A DNA stretch of 21,530 nucleotides, taken from positions 1 through 21,530 of the forward strand of contig DBRK01000011.1 of NCBI GenBank assembly GCA_002306315.1. Reading direction: 5' to 3'. The position numbers were made by a program, and so were the translations under genes. Below are positions 1 to 7,558 of this stretch, in pieces. The DNA is from Patescibacteria group bacterium UBA1370. Its GTDB lineage: Bacteria > Patescibacteriota > Microgenomatia > UBA1400 > PJMF01. A model generated the notes under the pieces. That model saw nothing but the letters and a program-made list of their open reading frames with translations. It did no database searches and was not told the origin of the DNA. Position 1 is the first letter of the stretch. Each line of letters starts with the position of its first letter.

Positions 1-1074
1 TCAGTCGGAATCGTTGGCCTGCCAAATGTGGGCAAATCCACGCTGTTTAACGCCCTCCTCAAGCGGCAAATGGCGCTGGCGGCCAATTATCCTTTTGCTA
101 CCATCGACCCCAACACCGGCATCGTGCCCGTCCCCGACAGCCGGCTCCAGGTATTGGCCGACTTGGTCAACACTACTGTCATCAAGCCTGCCACTGTCAC
201 CTTTGTGGACATTGCCGGGCTGGTGAGGGGTGCCAGCGAGGGCGAGGGTTTGGGCAACAAGTTCCTGGCCCACATCCGCGAGGTTGATTTGATCTGCCAT
301 GTGGTCCGGGGTTTTTCTGACGGAACGGTGCTGCGGGAGGGCAGCGTCGACCCCAAAACCGATCGCGAAACCATCGAGATGGAATTGCTCTTGGCGGATA
401 TTTCTACTTTGGAAAAACAAAAAGAACCCAAGGCCACTAAGGACAAAACTGAGTTAGAACGGTGGTCTGCCATCCAAAAAATGCTCACCGCTGCCAGGGA
501 AGGCCGGCTGATTAGTACCATACTTGACACTCCGGAAGATGAGCAGATATCCCGGGAATTGGGTCTCCTGACCGCCAAACCAATGCTTTACATCATTAAC
601 GTGGATGAAACCGATGCCGGCAAAGTAGACGAGATGACCGCTCGGTTCAGCCAAGAGTTGGCAGTTCCAGAAGAAGATATCATTATTATCAGTGCCAAAA
701 TTGAGAGCGAGTTGTCGTCGTTGGCAGATGAAGACCAGCGGTTGTATTTGCAAGATTTGGGCTTAGAGGCAAGCGGCCTGGAGCAGTTGATAAAAAAAGC
801 ATACGACCGCTTGGGTTTGCAAAGTTTCCTGACTGCCGGTGAAAAAGAAGTCCGGGCATGGACCATTCGCAAAGGCACCACCGCTCCGGAAGCAGCCGGT
901 GTTATTCATACCGATTTTGAAAAAAATTTCATCAAAGCCAAAGTGGCTGATTATGAAGATTTTGTGGAACTTGGTGGTTGGAAAGGCGTGCGTGAATCAG
1001 GAAAATTGCGGTTGGAGGGCAAGGATTATTTGATGCAGGAAGGCGATGTGGTGGAATTTATGGTCGGAGTTTGA
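1..1074 (+). CDS. ychF: YchF/OLA1-family redox-regulated ATPase (5' end cut by window)
   Basis: The reading frame is open from base 1 and lacks its start codon; family N-termini suggest only about two or three residues are missing. The visible part is 357 aa against about 363 for E. coli YchF. The P-loop GLPNVGKST is at visible residues 6-14, and a DxxG motif (VDIAGL) follows. The G4 position reads NVDE instead of NKxD, which is the family hallmark explaining its preference for ATP over GTP. The C-terminal TGS-like domain contains TAGEKEVRAWTIRKGT and AAGVIHTDFEKNF, both strongly conserved in the family. YchF binds ribosomes and is linked to translation and stress responses; that role is family knowledge. 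It ends with TGA just before the rpsF promoter. Identity is near certain. Confidence 0.97.
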   Translation, partial: SVGIVGLPNVGKSTLFNALLKRQMALAANYPFATIDPNTGIVPVPDSRLQVLADLVNTTVIKPATVTFVDIAGLVRGASEGEGLGNKFLAHIREVDLICHVVRGFSDGTVLREGSVDPKTDRETIEMELLLADISTLEKQKEPKATKDKTELERWSAIQKMLTAAREGRLISTILDTPEDEQISRELGLLTAKPMLYIINVDETDAGKVDEMTARFSQELAVPEEDIIIISAKIESELSSLADEDQRLYLQDLGLEASGLEQLIKKAYDRLGLQSFLTAGEKEVRAWTIRKGTTAPEAAGVIHTDFEKNFIKAKVADYEDFVELGGWKGVRESGKLRLEGKDYLMQEGDVVEFMVGV

Positions 1075-1100
1075 GGCAAAAGCGCAAATTTCCCCGAGTA

Positions 1101-1109
1101 TGCTATAAT
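1101..1109 (+). promoter_or_regulatory. Extended -10 promoter for rpsF-ssb-rpsR
   Basis: A perfect TATAAT lies at 1104-1109 and is preceded by TGC, giving an extended -10 (TGnTATAAT). No good TTGACA-like box lies 16-18 bp upstream, as is common when TGn is present. The predicted start point is near 1116, leaving about an 80-nt leader before rpsF. Confidence 0.7.
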
Positions 1110-1115
1110 ACCCCA

Positions 1116-1194
1116 GCATAAATTAACGCTTCGCTTGTTTTTGCTTATCAAGCAAAAATTCCAAAGCTCTATGGCGAAGCAGAAGGAGCAGAAT
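1116..1194 (+). promoter_or_regulatory. Folded 5' leader of rpsF, candidate autoregulatory element
   Basis: Two nested helices are visible. GCTTCGC (1128-1134) pairs with GCGAAGC (1174-1180). Inside it, TTTTTGCTT (1138-1146) pairs with AAGCAAAAA (1150-1158) around a 3-nt ATC loop. The outer helix ends 2 nt before the Shine-Dalgarno AAGGAG (1183-1188). In other bacteria the S6:S18 complex represses its own operon by binding a leader hairpin. The position fits that role, but I do not recognise the published conserved bulge. Confidence 0.5.
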
Positions 1195-1572
1195 ATGAAA
1201 ATTCCGCCAAAGAAGGTGGTGCGCCGCTACGAACTGACTTATATCGTTCCCGGCAACCGCACCAGCGTTCAGGTTGCAGCTGCTAACACCGCTGTCAAAG
1301 CCCTAGCTGAAAAGGGCAAAATTTCCGTAATTAAAGAAGAGGATTGGGGCAAAAAAGAGCTTGCCTATGCAATCCGCCACCAAGGTGAAAATCACCGCGA
1401 AGGATATTATCACCACCTGGTGATTGAAGCAGATCCGGCCAAAATTGCCTCTTTTGAGCGCAACTTGCAGCTCAATAATGACGTCATGCGGCACTTGCTG
1501 GTGATAGCTTCGGAAGATGAGGAGGAAACCTCTGAACCGGAGGCAACAGAAACCGAAGAAACTGCAGAATAA
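1195..1572 (+). CDS. rpsF: 30S ribosomal protein S6
   Basis: The 125-aa product binds 16S rRNA with S18 in the platform of the small subunit. The S6 core is clear: RRYELTYIVPG at the start, the central WGKKELAYAI motif, then EGYYHHLVIEAD and NNDVMRHLLV. An acidic Glu/Thr tail follows, as in many S6 proteins. ATG 1195 is chosen because AAGGAG lies 6 nt upstream. An in-frame ATG at 1171 and a further upstream extension fall inside the folded leader and lack a ribosome-binding site. It is first in the rpsF-ssb-rpsR order common to many bacteria. Confidence 0.95.
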   Translation: MKIPPKKVVRRYELTYIVPGNRTSVQVAAANTAVKALAEKGKISVIKEEDWGKKELAYAIRHQGENHREGYYHHLVIEADPAKIASFERNLQLNNDVMRHLLVIASEDEEETSEPEATETEETAE

Positions 1573-1662
1573 ATGCTACACTAAAAGCAATAATGGTATC
1601 GTACAGTACTGATTAGTAATAGATAACAAGAAGCTAAGTACGGCGATTCAGAAAGGAAATTC

Positions 1663-2100
1663 ATGTCAGCTCGATCACTAAATAAAGTCATGCTAATCGG
1701 CAATTTGACTCGGGATCCCAACTTGCGGTACACACCTAATAACACCGCGGTTTGTTCATTCGGTATTGCCACCAACCGTTCTTGGACACCTACAGACGGT
1801 GGAGATAAGCAGGAGCGCGTTGAGTATCACAATATCGTTGCTTGGTCGAAACTAGCAGAAATCTGTGGCCAACTTTTGCACAAAGGCGACAAGATTTATG
1901 TTGAAGGTCGTTTGCAGACTCGCGACTGGAAAAGCGACGACGGTCAGGAAAAGAAAACTACTGAAGTGGTGATTGAGAACATGATTCTCCTGCGTTCAGC
2001 CGGAAACGGCGGTGATGCTGATGTCAGCGAACGCGAGATGCCAGAAATCAGTGATGAAATCTCCGAAGCTGAAGATGTAGCTGACGACGTACCATTTTAG
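1663..2100 (+). CDS. ssb: Single-stranded DNA-binding protein
   Basis: This is a 145-aa OB-fold protein. It opens with SLNKVMLIGNLTRDPNLRYTP, the family signature, followed by the aromatic and basic DNA-binding strands (VEYHNIVAWSKLAE, GDKIYVEGRLQTRDW). A flexible acidic linker leads to the C-terminal tip DDVPF, the usual docking peptide for replication and repair partners. An AAGGA ribosome-binding site sits 5 nt before ATG 1663. It lies between rpsF and rpsR and is probably co-transcribed with them. Confidence 0.97.
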   Translation: MSARSLNKVMLIGNLTRDPNLRYTPNNTAVCSFGIATNRSWTPTDGGDKQERVEYHNIVAWSKLAEICGQLLHKGDKIYVEGRLQTRDWKSDDGQEKKTTEVVIENMILLRSAGNGGDADVSEREMPEISDEISEAEDVADDVPF

Positions 2101-2142
2101 TAAGAATCAAAAATCCGAAAATGGTTTTGAAAGGAAAAGATG

Positions 2143-2358
2143 ATGAGAAAGAAACGTGCCCGACAAAACAGGGCAGGAAATACAGGTTTGCATTTCTCCT
2201 ATAAAAATGTCGATTCGCTCAAGCGGTTTATCAATGAGCAGGGATCAATTGTCTCTCGCTTGGAAACCGGGTTGAAGCAAAAGGAGCAGCGCCGGCTGGC
2301 ACGGGAAATCAAACGCGCCCGCCACTTGGCCTTGCTGCCCTTCACTCAGACGGTTTAA
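2143..2358 (+). CDS. rpsR: 30S ribosomal protein S18
   Basis: The 71-aa basic protein partners S6 in the 30S platform. The core YKNVDSLKRFINEQGSI and the C-terminal RREIKRARHLALLPF-type segment (here RLAREIKRARHLALLPF) are typical. Two tandem ATGs occur at 2140 and 2143. AAGGA at 2131-2135 is 7 nt from the second and only 4 nt from the first, so 2143 is preferred. No rplI (L9) follows, unlike in many bacteria; the transcript ends at a strong terminator. Confidence 0.94.
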   Translation: MRKKRARQNRAGNTGLHFSYKNVDSLKRFINEQGSIVSRLETGLKQKEQRRLAREIKRARHLALLPFTQTV

Positions 2359-2387
2359 TTTACCGCAGATGAAATCACCAAAAACAC

Positions 2388-2415
2388 AAACCTCCGCCTT
2401 CAAGCGGAGGTTTTT
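2388..2415 (+). terminator. Intrinsic terminator of rpsF-ssb-rpsR
   Basis: CCTCCGC (2391-2397) pairs with GCGGAGG (2404-2410) around CTTCAA. A-T pairs extend the stem to about 10 bp, and TTTTT (2411-2415) follows. It lies inside the in-frame upstream extension of the next ORF, which argues that the extension is not translated. Confidence 0.9.
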
Positions 2416-2421
2416 GTTGGT

Positions 2422-2449
2422 TTGCGAAATGTTTAATCATGAGTACAAT
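2422..2449 (+). promoter_or_regulatory. Promoter of the S41 protease gene (near-leaderless)
   Basis: TTGCGA (2422-2427) and TACAAT (2444-2449) are separated by 16 bp. Only 9 nt separate the -10 box from ATG 2459, so the transcript would have a leader of about 0-3 nt. No Shine-Dalgarno is present. Confidence 0.6.
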
Positions 2450-2458
2450 AAGACCCTG

Positions 2459-3718
2459 ATGAAAATTACGCGTAGCCAACTTAACAACGCATTTTTTGCG
2501 ATTCTGCTGGTAGTTTTGGGTTTGGTAATCGAGAACCGTTACGGTTTAGTTTATAGTTTTGCCCGCGAAAATCCCCAGGTACCGATTATTTCTACTCGCC
2601 GGGCTAGGTCATTGGTCACTAATGAAGAGATACCACCCGAGAGACAGCAGGAAGTTTCCTTTGAGACTTTTTGGGAAGTCTGGAGCCTGTTGGAGCGCGA
2701 CTATCTCGAGCCGGGAGATATCAAAGCCGAGAAGATGGTGAATGGCGCTATCGGCGGCATGACTTCGGCGCTGGGCGACCCCTACACGGTTTACTTGCCA
2801 CCGGCAGAAAATCAGCGCAGCGGCGAAGACTTAGCCGGTAGTTTTTTTGGCGTGGGTATAGAGCTGGGTTACAGAGAGGGAATTCTGGCTGTGGTGGCAC
2901 CGCTGAAAGACACTCCGGCGGAACAAGCCGGCATCAAAGCCGGGGATTTGATTATCCGGGTCAATGATCCTGCCAAGAACCTCGACGAGGATTCTTCCCG
3001 CTGGTCGCTTAATGAAGCTGTTGATGCCATTCGTGGTCCTAAGGGGACGCCGGTCACTCTCACTTTACTCAGGGAAGGGCAGAGCGAACCGCTGGAAATC
3101 ACCGTTAACCGGGGAGAAATAGTTGTCAATTCAGTGGAAGTTGAGTTTGTAGAACACGCCGGCAAACGCGTCGCCCACGTCAGCTTGTCCAGGTTTGGGG
3201 AGCGCACTGAAGCGGAGTGGGATGAGGTGGTCAGCACGATTTTGAAAAATAAACCCAATATTAATGGCATTGTCCTCGATATGCGCAACAATCCAGGTGG
3301 TTTTTTTGACGGCGCTATTGATATCGCCAGCGACCTTATTCAATCCGGAGTGGTAGTTACTCAAAAAGGCCAATTTGTGGAACAAGATTTTCCGGCCCGC
3401 GGCCGTGCCCGGCTGATCAATATTCCGGTGGAGGTACTGGTAAATCGGGGCAGCGCTTCAGCCTCAGAAATTGTCGCCGGAGCCTTGCGCGATCGCCTCG
3501 GCGCCAAACTCATCGGTGAGCGGACTTTTGGCAAAGGCACAGTTCAGGACCGGCGGGAACTCAGCAACGGCGGAGGCCTGCATGTCACCATCGCCCGCTG
3601 GCTGCTGCCAAGCGGTGAGTGGATTCATGATGAAGGCATCCCGGTGAATATCGAGATCGCTGACAATCCTGATACAGAGGAAGATGAGCAGCTGCTCAGA
3701 GCAATTGAGGAGTTGTAA
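2459..3718 (+). CDS. S41-family C-terminal processing peptidase (CtpA/CtpB-like), membrane-anchored
   Basis: The 419-aa serine protease is predicted to act outside the membrane. An N-terminal anchor or signal segment spans residues about 9-24. A PDZ domain at about 125-215 carries FFGVGIELGYREGILAV and AEQAGIKAGDLI. The S41 catalytic domain follows. The nucleophile Ser334 lies in GSASASE and the general-base Lys359 in ERTFGKGTVQ, both intact; the strand motif IVLDMRNNPGG is also present. Start ATG 2459 is chosen over a frame extending upstream to 2369, because that extension crosses the rpsR terminator and the promoter. It is followed by HtrA, a likely partner in envelope protein quality control (inference). 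Confidence 0.93.
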   Translation: MKITRSQLNNAFFAILLVVLGLVIENRYGLVYSFARENPQVPIISTRRARSLVTNEEIPPERQQEVSFETFWEVWSLLERDYLEPGDIKAEKMVNGAIGGMTSALGDPYTVYLPPAENQRSGEDLAGSFFGVGIELGYREGILAVVAPLKDTPAEQAGIKAGDLIIRVNDPAKNLDEDSSRWSLNEAVDAIRGPKGTPVTLTLLREGQSEPLEITVNRGEIVVNSVEVEFVEHAGKRVAHVSLSRFGERTEAEWDEVVSTILKNKPNINGIVLDMRNNPGGFFDGAIDIASDLIQSGVVVTQKGQFVEQDFPARGRARLINIPVEVLVNRGSASASEIVAGALRDRLGAKLIGERTFGKGTVQDRRELSNGGGLHVTIARWLLPSGEWIHDEGIPVNIEIADNPDTEEDEQLLRAIEEL

Positions 3719-3766
3719 GTGGGAATTGCCCGGTGTTTGATCGTCATTAGCACTTACATTGTTCAC

Positions 3767-3795
3767 TTGCTAATCGCATGCAAACTTGCTAATAT
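3767..3795 (+). promoter_or_regulatory. Promoter of the HtrA-like protease gene (near-leaderless)
   Basis: TTGCTA (3767-3772), a 17-bp spacer, then TGC-TAATAT (3787-3795) make an extended -10 promoter. ATG 3804 begins 8 nt after the -10 box, predicting an essentially leaderless mRNA. Confidence 0.65.
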
Positions 3796-3803
3796 TTCAG
3801 CGT

Positions 3804-4976
3804 ATGCAGGGTAACTTAAGATCTTTTCTTCTGGGCACTTTTCTTTCTATTCTCGTGTTGGCAAGCTTCTTTTTTGGGGCAATTGCTGACCGCATTTTCG
3901 TAATCAAACCTCTGGATGCCGTAGTCCGCCGTACAGGCGGCGGTCTGGAAGTGGCCAGCGTCAAACCTGATGGCACGGTGTCATTGCTGCCTCTGCCCGT
4001 GAATGGTCAGTATTCGGTGGCCGAGGTAGTAGACAGAGCAACACCTTCGGTGTTGACAGTTTCTATCCGTCGTCAGGAACAAAGGTTTAATCCCTTCAGC
4101 TTTGGCCCGTTCGGGTTCCAACTTCCAGGTGAAATGGAGGAAGTGCAGCGCGATATCGGTACTGGGTTTGTGGTTGACTCTTCAGGCTTAGTGGTAACCA
4201 ACAAGCACGTGGTTTCCGATGTCCAGGCAAGTTATTTAGTCATTGATAAAGATAACAAAGAATACACAGTCACCGATATCTACCGCGATCCGGCTAACGA
4301 TTTAGCCATTATCAGAGTAGAGGGATTATCAAAGCCAGCATTGCCCATGGGTGATTCTGATTCCGTCAGGGTTGGTGAGCCGGCCATTGCTATTGGCACC
4401 GCCTTGGGCGAGTTTCCGCAGAGCGTCACTTCTGGCATTGTTTCCGGGGTTGGCCGGGGAATTCAGGCTGGCGGGGCAGGCGTGGGCTTAGAGAATCTAG
4501 AAAATGTGATTCAGACTGATGCGGCTATCAATCCCGGCAACTCCGGTGGGCCATTGCTCAACGCAGCCGGCGAAGTAATCGGCGTCAATGTAGCAGTCAC
4601 CCAGGGTGCTGAGAACATTGGCTTTGCGATTCCCATAAATATTGTTAAAGAATCGATTAACAACTTTAATGAAACCGGCCAATTTGACCGGGCGTTCTTT
4701 GGGGTTCGCTATCAGCGGATTTCTGAGCAAGCGGCTTTGGCCAACGAAGTTCCACAGGGAACTTATGTGGTCGAAGTCGTCGAGGGTTCGGCGGCAGCAG
4801 AGGCCGGCATAAGGACGGGTGATATTTTGACAAAGTTTAATGGCCACAATCTCAGTGAAGAGGATTTGGCAACGCTTATTAACCAAACCCGGGTCGGGGA
4901 CAAGGTAGCGGTCGAGTATTGGCGGGACAATCAGCGCCAGACAGTCAGTGTGACTTTGCGGTCATTGAGCAATTAG
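3804..4976 (+). CDS. HtrA/DegP-like trypsin-fold serine protease with PDZ domain
   Basis: The 390-aa protein has one N-terminal membrane segment (residues about 8-28), so the protease should face the outside. The S1C catalytic triad is complete: His135 in VTNKHVV, Asp166 in DPANDLAII, and Ser247 in NPGNSGGPLL. A single PDZ domain occupies about residues 295-385, with TYVVEVVEGSAAAEAGIRTGD as its carboxylate-binding half. One PDZ and a membrane anchor resemble DegS or bacterial HtrA of Gram-positives more than periplasmic DegP. Start 3804 is preferred to 3786, because 3786 lies upstream of and within the -10 region. The family degrades or senses misfolded envelope proteins. Confidence 0.94.
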   Translation: MQGNLRSFLLGTFLSILVLASFFFGAIADRIFVIKPLDAVVRRTGGGLEVASVKPDGTVSLLPLPVNGQYSVAEVVDRATPSVLTVSIRRQEQRFNPFSFGPFGFQLPGEMEEVQRDIGTGFVVDSSGLVVTNKHVVSDVQASYLVIDKDNKEYTVTDIYRDPANDLAIIRVEGLSKPALPMGDSDSVRVGEPAIAIGTALGEFPQSVTSGIVSGVGRGIQAGGAGVGLENLENVIQTDAAINPGNSGGPLLNAAGEVIGVNVAVTQGAENIGFAIPINIVKESINNFNETGQFDRAFFGVRYQRISEQAALANEVPQGTYVVEVVEGSAAAEAGIRTGDILTKFNGHNLSEEDLATLINQTRVGDKVAVEYWRDNQRQTVSVTLRSLSN

Positions 4977-5030
4977 GTTCTGAAGATGTTTAAGGGTCGA
5001 AAACGGGTACTAGGGTTTTCCTAGCTGGAT

Positions 5031-6005
5031 TTACTCCGTCTCAACTGATTCCATTTCCCTGAACGCAGGAATTAAATCTAAAATCATTGCTTCCATAGCT
5101 CCGTCAAGAATTTCCGGCAAGTTGTACCATGATTGCTTGCTGCGGTGGTCAGTGATCCGGTTCTGAGGAAAGTTATACGTGCGAATTTTTTCACTGCGGC
5201 GGGCGCGACCGATGACGCTACGGGCTTTGCCGATACTATCCAGGCGTTTTTCTTCCTCTATTTCCCAAAGCTGCGAGCGGAGCATATCCAGGGCAATTGC
5301 CCGGTTTTGAGTCTGTTTTCGCTCCTGGCGGGCAGTGACGACGATGCCGGTGGGAATGTGGGTGAGGCGGACAGCGCTGTTGGTTTTGTTGACGCTTTGG
5401 CCGCCGGCGCCGCTGGAACGCATAAATTGCCACTCCAGATCCTCTTCGCGGATACTGACTTCATGACTGGCGACTTCGGGCAGCACTGCCACGCTGCAGG
5501 TAGAAGTGTGAATTCTGCCCTGCGCTTCGGTTTCAGGCACGCGCTGAACACGGTGGACGCCCGATTCGTACTGAAAAAGCTCGTAGGCGGTAATATAGTT
5601 CTGGCCTTCAGGATGGATTTCTGGCAGGGAAGTGGATTTGCCAGAAACCTTAATGACTAAATCATCAATATAAATAAATTTTAAACCCATTTTTTCGGCA
5701 AAACGGATGTACATGCGCAGGATGTCATGCGCCCAGATTTTGGCTTCGTCGCCGCCGGCTCCGGGGCGGATTTCGATGATGGCGTTGGTTTTGGCACCGG
5801 TGACGGCGCTGTCTTGACTGCCGCTGAGGCAGTTTTCGTACTCAAGAGCGGCGGACTCCAAGGCCTGTTTCTGGTTTTTCAGGGTTTGCAATTCCTCGGT
5901 TGCCAGCTGCCGGAGTTCCGGGTCGCTGCCGCCGCTCAGTAATGCCTCGGCTTCTTGAATTTGCGCTTCAAGTTGGGAAATTTGTTCCTGGTAGGGATTA
6001 AACAT
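5031..6005 (-). CDS. prfA: Peptide chain release factor 1
   Basis: The 324-aa class I release factor reads UAA and UAG and triggers peptide hydrolysis on the ribosome. The catalytic GGQ is at residues 201-203 within RSSGAGGQSVNKTNSAVRL. The codon-recognition tripeptide PxT reads PET at 157-159 (HRVQRVPETEAQGRIHTST), which distinguishes RF1 from RF2 (SPF). The protein is about 36 residues shorter than E. coli RF1, mostly in the N-terminal coiled-coil domain. The start MFNPYQEQ at 6005 is chosen over a frame reaching 6032, because an extended -10 box lies in that interval. It follows rpmE on the minus strand, a common pairing. Confidence 0.96.
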   Translation of the reverse strand: MFNPYQEQISQLEAQIQEAEALLSGGSDPELRQLATEELQTLKNQKQALESAALEYENCLSGSQDSAVTGAKTNAIIEIRPGAGGDEAKIWAHDILRMYIRFAEKMGLKFIYIDDLVIKVSGKSTSLPEIHPEGQNYITAYELFQYESGVHRVQRVPETEAQGRIHTSTCSVAVLPEVASHEVSIREEDLEWQFMRSSGAGGQSVNKTNSAVRLTHIPTGIVVTARQERKQTQNRAIALDMLRSQLWEIEEEKRLDSIGKARSVIGRARRSEKIRTYNFPQNRITDHRSKQSWYNLPEILDGAMEAMILDLIPAFREMESVETE

Positions 6006-6011
6006 ACCTTT

Positions 6012-6020
6012 ATTGTAGCA
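6012..6020 (-). promoter_or_regulatory. Extended -10 promoter just upstream of prfA
   Basis: On the minus strand TGC-TACAAT occupies 6020-6012, and ATG 6005 begins only 6 nt after it. The intervening AAAGG could act as a weak, close Shine-Dalgarno on a read-through transcript from rpmE. Confidence 0.5.
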
Positions 6021-6065
6021 AGCTATGCCCACGGCAAAGCCGGCTATCCTGGTAGTTGAGCTGAG

Positions 6066-6455
6066 CTAATTGGCTGAAGAAGTGGTTTTATCCGGGTCTG
6101 CAGTTGTATCGGCTGCTGGTTGAGCAGCTTTGGCAGCATCTTTAGAGCTTTTGCGCATAGCAGCTTGCTGTTCGCGCAGGATTTCCCGGTAGGATTTAGC
6201 CTCAGATTGCTGATCATCAGACCTCTTGGCTTTGCGGGTTTTCTGCCGATTGGCTGCTGCTTCCATCTTTTTCTTAAATTTGTCAACGCGGCCTTGCCGG
6301 TCTACAAATTTCAGCTCACCAGTGAAAAACGGGTGGCATTTATTGCAAATATCCACCTGCAGGGTGTCTGTAATCGAACCGATAGTAAAGGTGTTGCCGC
6401 AACTGCAGGTCACCTTAGTGTCATGATGCCAGTCGGGATGAATGCCTTGTTTCAT
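6066..6455 (-). CDS. rpmE: 50S ribosomal protein L31 with a C-terminal extension
   Basis: The first ~70 residues are a typical zinc-type L31: MKQGIHPDWH, then Cys17, Cys19, Cys37 and Cys40 (CSCGNTF and ICNKCHPFFTG) as zinc ligands, and FVDRQGRVDKFKKK. The protein continues to 129 aa, so nearly half is an added Lys/Gln/Ala/Ser/Thr-rich, probably disordered tail ending in Thr/Asp/Ala repeats. Bacterial L31 is usually about 70-90 aa. L31 bridges the 50S central protuberance to the 30S head. The start codon has only a weak AAGAAAG upstream. The tail's function is unknown. Confidence 0.93.
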   Translation of the reverse strand: MKQGIHPDWHHDTKVTCSCGNTFTIGSITDTLQVDICNKCHPFFTGELKFVDRQGRVDKFKKKMEAAANRQKTRKAKRSDDQQSEAKSYREILREQQAAMRKSSKDAAKAAQPAADTTADPDKTTSSAN

Positions 6456-6487
6456 AATTGCTTTCTTGATCTCAAATCAGAACCAAT

Positions 6488-6496
6488 ATTGTATCA
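6488..6496 (-). promoter_or_regulatory. Extended -10 promoter of rpmE
   Basis: The minus strand reads TGA-TACAAT at 6496-6488, about 32 nt upstream of ATG 6455. This leaves a leader of about 25 nt. Confidence 0.5.
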
Positions 6497-6544
6497 CGAA
6501 AATTTCTGGTGTGTAGGGGAGGGCAGCGGCTTGGTTTGTCCTGA

Positions 6545-7504
6545 CTAGCGATGGCTGCGGCGGCGGATTTTTCTAAACCGCAATTCCGCCAGCAGGACAC
6601 CGACAATCACCAACAGCAAGGCCAAAATCTGTAACGGCACGACTTTTTCGCCAAGGAACATCATGCCCATAGGGATGTAAATCAGAGGTTGCAGGTAATA
6701 AAACAAACTGGCTTCCGAAGCCTCAATCCCATCTTGACCTTTGAGATAAGCGGTGTAACCAATTACAGAACCAAAAATAGCCATGTAACTACCGGCTAGG
6801 AGGACGCTGGGAATGGTGAGTTCTTGAATGGTGGTGTTTACCAGATCGGAAACGGAAAAGCCGATTTCATACCAACTTAACAAGAAGAAACTAATCAGTC
6901 CAAGATAAAAACTGGCGACACCGGCAAAAAGTTTGGGTATTTTGGCGTAATATTTTTTTGTTAGGGGAAAGTAAACCATATTCAAGGCCACACTCACCAT
7001 CACCATGGCGTTGCCTGCTAAGGAAATTCCTGAAATTACCGCCATGCCGTTAAATAACGGCAGCAGCACCAACACCAAAGTGCCGAGCATGGCCAAAATC
7101 AGGCCAATCCGTTCGTTTTTTTCTACCTTTTCCCTAAGGATGATGATGCCGCCTAGAGTGACAAACAACGGTTGCGAGCTGCTAAGCAACGAAGCCTCAA
7201 TAGCTCCGGTTTGTTGCAGGCCAGTGTAAAGCAGCCACAAGGATACTGTAGTACCGATTAACTCGATAATCGCAATTTTTGGAAGTGTTCCCAAGAGACG
7301 CGGGTTTTTGCGGATAAAATGGCAAAAAATCGGCAAACCCACCGCTCCGGCAATCAAGTAGCGGTATAAAAGGAACCGGTAAGGGGTGGTTACGTCCAAG
7401 CTGGGTTTAACCACCACCAGGGCGGCTCCCCACACTAAAGTGTTGAGGAGCATAAAAAGGTAAGACACCAGGCGGCGTCGTTCCAGGTGGATGCGCAGAT
7501 GCAT
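6545..7504 (-). CDS. EamA-type drug/metabolite transporter (DMT superfamily)
   Basis: The 319-aa integral membrane protein has about ten hydrophobic segments arranged as two EamA repeats (residues about 10-145 and 155-305). Diagnostic pieces include LLNTLVWGAALVVVKPSL at the start, LLSSSQPLFVTLGGIIILREK at the end of repeat one, and FYYLQPLIYIPMGMMFLGEK in repeat two. A strongly basic C-terminus (RFRKIRRRSHR) should be cytoplasmic. Family members export metabolites, amino acids or nucleobases; the substrate here cannot be read from sequence. It sits between hisS and rpmE on the minus strand with its own extended -10 box. Confidence 0.88.
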   Translation of the reverse strand: MHLRIHLERRRLVSYLFMLLNTLVWGAALVVVKPSLDVTTPYRFLLYRYLIAGAVGLPIFCHFIRKNPRLLGTLPKIAIIELIGTTVSLWLLYTGLQQTGAIEASLLSSSQPLFVTLGGIIILREKVEKNERIGLILAMLGTLVLVLLPLFNGMAVISGISLAGNAMVMVSVALNMVYFPLTKKYYAKIPKLFAGVASFYLGLISFFLLSWYEIGFSVSDLVNTTIQELTIPSVLLAGSYMAIFGSVIGYTAYLKGQDGIEASEASLFYYLQPLIYIPMGMMFLGEKVVPLQILALLLVIVGVLLAELRFRKIRRRSHR

Positions 7505-7510
7505 GCATTT

Positions 7511-7519
7511 ACTGTAGCA
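7511..7519 (-). promoter_or_regulatory. Extended -10 promoter of the EamA transporter (near-leaderless)
   Basis: The minus strand reads TGC-TACAGT at 7519-7511, and ATG 7504 begins 6 nt later. No Shine-Dalgarno is visible. Confidence 0.5.
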
Positions 7520-7558
7520 CGCACGGTGGTTGTGGGCTAGTTTTGGACTATACCTGTC

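Noticed and set aside
2369..2458. 30-residue upstream extension of the S41 protease
   Set aside because: It runs through the rpsR terminator hairpin and the protease promoter.
5010..5024. Hairpin CTAGG/CCTAG between HtrA and prfA as a bidirectional terminator
   Set aside because: Only 5 bp and no T tract on either strand.
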